From CAIUGU01 sp965279735 (lineage in GTDB: Bacteria > Pseudomonadota > Gammaproteobacteria > Steroidobacterales > Steroidobacteraceae): a DNA stretch of 64,000 bases. Where the stretch lies: positions 1,674,001-1,738,000 of the forward strand of contig OZ257260.1 of assembly GCA_965279735.1 (NCBI GenBank), read 5' to 3'. Below are positions 62,269-64,000 of the stretch, piece by piece. The position numbers were made by a program, and so were the translations under genes. The first letter of the stretch is position 1, and each line of letters begins with the position of its first letter. The notes under the pieces were generated by a model that was not told the origin of the DNA, searched no databases, and saw only the letters and a program-made list of their open reading frames with translations.

Positions 62269-64000
62269 ATGAATACCCAGCCTCTCTTCAGCGCGGCAGC
62301 CGCGCCCGGACACGACCAACGCGGTCTCATGCGCATGATTGCCATCATGTGGGCAGTGACGCTCGGCGCGTGCGCGATCATGATCTTCCTGCCGATCGGT
62401 CTCGCGCATGCGGCCCCGCTCGCAGGCACGAGCATCGGCAACCAGGCTTCGGCCACCTACTCCGACGCATCGCAGGTCACACGCACAGTGACCTCGAATG
62501 CCGTCGTGACGGTGGTGCAGCAGGTAGCGAGCATCAGCCTCGCCGCCAACGGCGCCCGGACGATTTCCATCAGCGGCCAAGTGCAGTATCCGCACACGTT
62601 GACCAACACCGGCAACGGCACGGACACGTTCGCGCTGACCTCAGGCAACACCGGCACCTTCTCTTTCAGCTCGGTGGCTTACTACGCCGACGCGAACGGC
62701 GATGGCGTGCCGGACAACAGCACGGCCATCACCAGCACCGGCCAGCTCGCTGCTGGCGCCCAGTTCAAGTTCGTGGCGGTCGGCACCGTGCCGGGCAGCG
62801 CGATCTCGGGCAATACCAACACCCTCACCGTGACCGCCACCAGCGGCTTCAACGTGGCGGTGGCAGGTGTGAACACGGACGTCACGACGGTGACTTCGCA
62901 GGCCGTCATGCAGGTCACGCAGTCGCTCGATGTGACCTCGGGCCCCTCGCCTGCCGGTCCGCGCACGATCACGTTGACTTACACCAACACGGGCAACACA
63001 ACGGCCACCAGCCTCACGCTGGCGGATGTCATCCCTTCCGGCTTCACCTACGCAGCAGGTTCGGCGCGCTGGAGCGGGTCGGGCAGCACGGTGCTCACGG
63101 ACAGCAACGCGGCGGATCCTGCCGGCATCACGTTTGACTACAACGTGACCAGCGCGACTCGCATCACTGCTGTCGTCTCGTCGATCCCGGCGGGCGCCAG
63201 CGGCACGGTCACCTTCCAGGTGAACGTCAACTCAGGTCTCCCCGCGGGTGCCAACTCCGCTACGGCGGCGACGGCGACCTACACGTACAACGACGGCAGC
63301 TCGACAGTGCCGAGCAACAACACGAACACCGTGCAGTACACGGTGAATGCCGGTGCCTCACTGACGATCAGCAGCCCGACGGTGCCGAGCGCCACGCAGG
63401 GCAGCACGGTCAGCTTCACGAACGTAGTGACAAACACGGGTAATGCGACCGACAGCTTCAACCTGACGACGGGTACCTCGACGTTTCCCGTGGGCACGAC
63501 GTTCCAGTTCTACCAGGCCGATGGCGTCACGCCGATGGTCGACAGCACGAGCGACGGCATCCGCGACACGGGTCCGGTGGCTGCGGCGGGCACCTACAAC
63601 GTGGTGATCAAGGCAGTGCTGCCTCCCGGCGCGACCGGCGGCAACTACACCGTACAGGTCATTGCGGTTTCGAAGAACGATGCGACGAAGTCCGCGACGG
63701 GTGTCGACACATTGACCGCCATCACGGCGAGCACCGTCGACCTCACCAACAACACGGCCGGCGGCCCTGGCGTGGGTGTCGGTCCTGAAGGTTCGCCTGT
63801 GGTCACCAACACCGTGAACCCCGGCGTTACGAGCCGCTTCACGCTCGTGGTTGCCAACGGCAGCACGCTGGCCGACAGCTTCAACCTGCAGGCAAGCACG
63901 GATTCGAGCTTCGCCACGACCGTGGTTCCTGCCGGCTGGACGGTGGTGTTCCGCGATACGAACGGCGCGGTGATTGCGAATACGGGCGTCATCAACGCAA
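62269..64000 (+). CDS. Large DUF11-repeat surface protein, partial at window edge
   Basis: Open from the ATG to the end of the window, 577 codons seen, no stop. A long signal sequence (MIAIMWAVTLGACAIMIFLPIGLAHA) is followed by repeated Ig-like DUF11 units of about 120-150 residues; each has a LTNTGN or TNTGN core (YPHTLTNTGNGTDTF, LTYTNTGNTTATSL, FTNVVTNTGNATDSF) and a D-x-D-G loop (DANGDGVPDNS, DSTSDGIRDTG). Thr, Ser and Gly are very common. Typical of cell-surface or secreted structural proteins. The C-terminus and any sorting tail lie outside the window. Confidence 0.85.
   Translation, partial: MNTQPLFSAAAAPGHDQRGLMRMIAIMWAVTLGACAIMIFLPIGLAHAAPLAGTSIGNQASATYSDASQVTRTVTSNAVVTVVQQVASISLAANGARTISISGQVQYPHTLTNTGNGTDTFALTSGNTGTFSFSSVAYYADANGDGVPDNSTAITSTGQLAAGAQFKFVAVGTVPGSAISGNTNTLTVTATSGFNVAVAGVNTDVTTVTSQAVMQVTQSLDVTSGPSPAGPRTITLTYTNTGNTTATSLTLADVIPSGFTYAAGSARWSGSGSTVLTDSNAADPAGITFDYNVTSATRITAVVSSIPAGASGTVTFQVNVNSGLPAGANSATAATATYTYNDGSSTVPSNNTNTVQYTVNAGASLTISSPTVPSATQGSTVSFTNVVTNTGNATDSFNLTTGTSTFPVGTTFQFYQADGVTPMVDSTSDGIRDTGPVAAAGTYNVVIKAVLPPGATGGNYTVQVIAVSKNDATKSATGVDTLTAITASTVDLTNNTAGGPGVGVGPEGSPVVTNTVNPGVTSRFTLVVANGSTLADSFNLQASTDSSFATTVVPAGWTVVFRDTNGAVIANTGVINA

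Noticed and set aside
1..64000. CRISPR arrays, tRNA or rRNA genes, insertion sequences, prophage
   Set aside because: No regularly spaced repeats, no tRNA-like TTCGAATCC or CCA-end patterns in the intergenic gaps, no transposase or phage structural genes were seen.

Overview
The window is GC-rich, densely coded DNA from a Gram-negative bacterium. Outer-membrane barrels, lipoproteins, Tat-type leaders, a PEP-CTERM-like sorting signal with an exosortase, a periplasmic Spy-like protein and many sensor kinases all point to a gammaproteobacterium. The general style (DUF6152 and tannase-family genes, exported esterases) resembles Steroidobacteraceae or relatives; that placement is inference from gene content only. 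I see no rRNA, tRNA, CRISPR array, insertion sequence or prophage.

Left part (1-16 kb): an exported bicupin-like protein; a DUF5916 outer-membrane protein; an exported metallo-beta-lactamase-fold lipoprotein; a YqjI/YqjH-like PadR regulator and ferric-siderophore reductase pair behind a perfect palindrome; a minus-strand cluster of a duplicated CxxC-domain secreted protein, a tannase-family lipoprotein esterase and a Tat-type FMN alpha-hydroxy-acid oxidase; and a four-gene operon (response regulator, histidine kinase, VIT/VWA protein with a PEP-CTERM-like tail, exosortase K-like enzyme). That operon looks like a self-contained, signal-controlled surface-protein sorting system and is the most interesting locus here.

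Middle part (16-43 kb): a VOC protein; a GGDEF-EAL protein; purU-folD (one-carbon metabolism); a DUF4136 lipoprotein; a DUF72 protein; a DNA exonuclease-ATP-dependent DNA ligase pair; a MASE1-PAS-PAS kinase with a stand-alone receiver; and an operon of Crp-type regulator, giant cyclic beta-1,2-glucan synthase, acetate kinase and phosphoketolase. A second intact Crp-type regulator and a truncated third copy lie just upstream, with two evenly spaced palindromes between the intact regulators.

Right part (43-64 kb): an LLM flavin oxidoreductase; a DUF457 membrane protein; small unknown proteins; a glycine-tailed RRM RNA-binding protein with a long leader and a strong terminator; an MFS transporter; an OmpR/EnvZ-type pair with a Spy-like periplasmic protein; an exported M3 oligopeptidase; a Tat/lipobox carboxylesterase; a NodI/NodJ-like ABC exporter followed by a structured multi-hairpin repeat; an alpha/beta hydrolase; a cysteine-rich lipoprotein; a three-gene signalling operon that includes an excisionase-type HTH fused to a receiver; and a pair of secreted DUF11-type surface proteins, the second cut by the window edge.

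Signal transduction is prominent: four histidine kinases, five receiver proteins and a cyclic-di-GMP enzyme. Several of them sit directly beside envelope or surface genes that they probably control.
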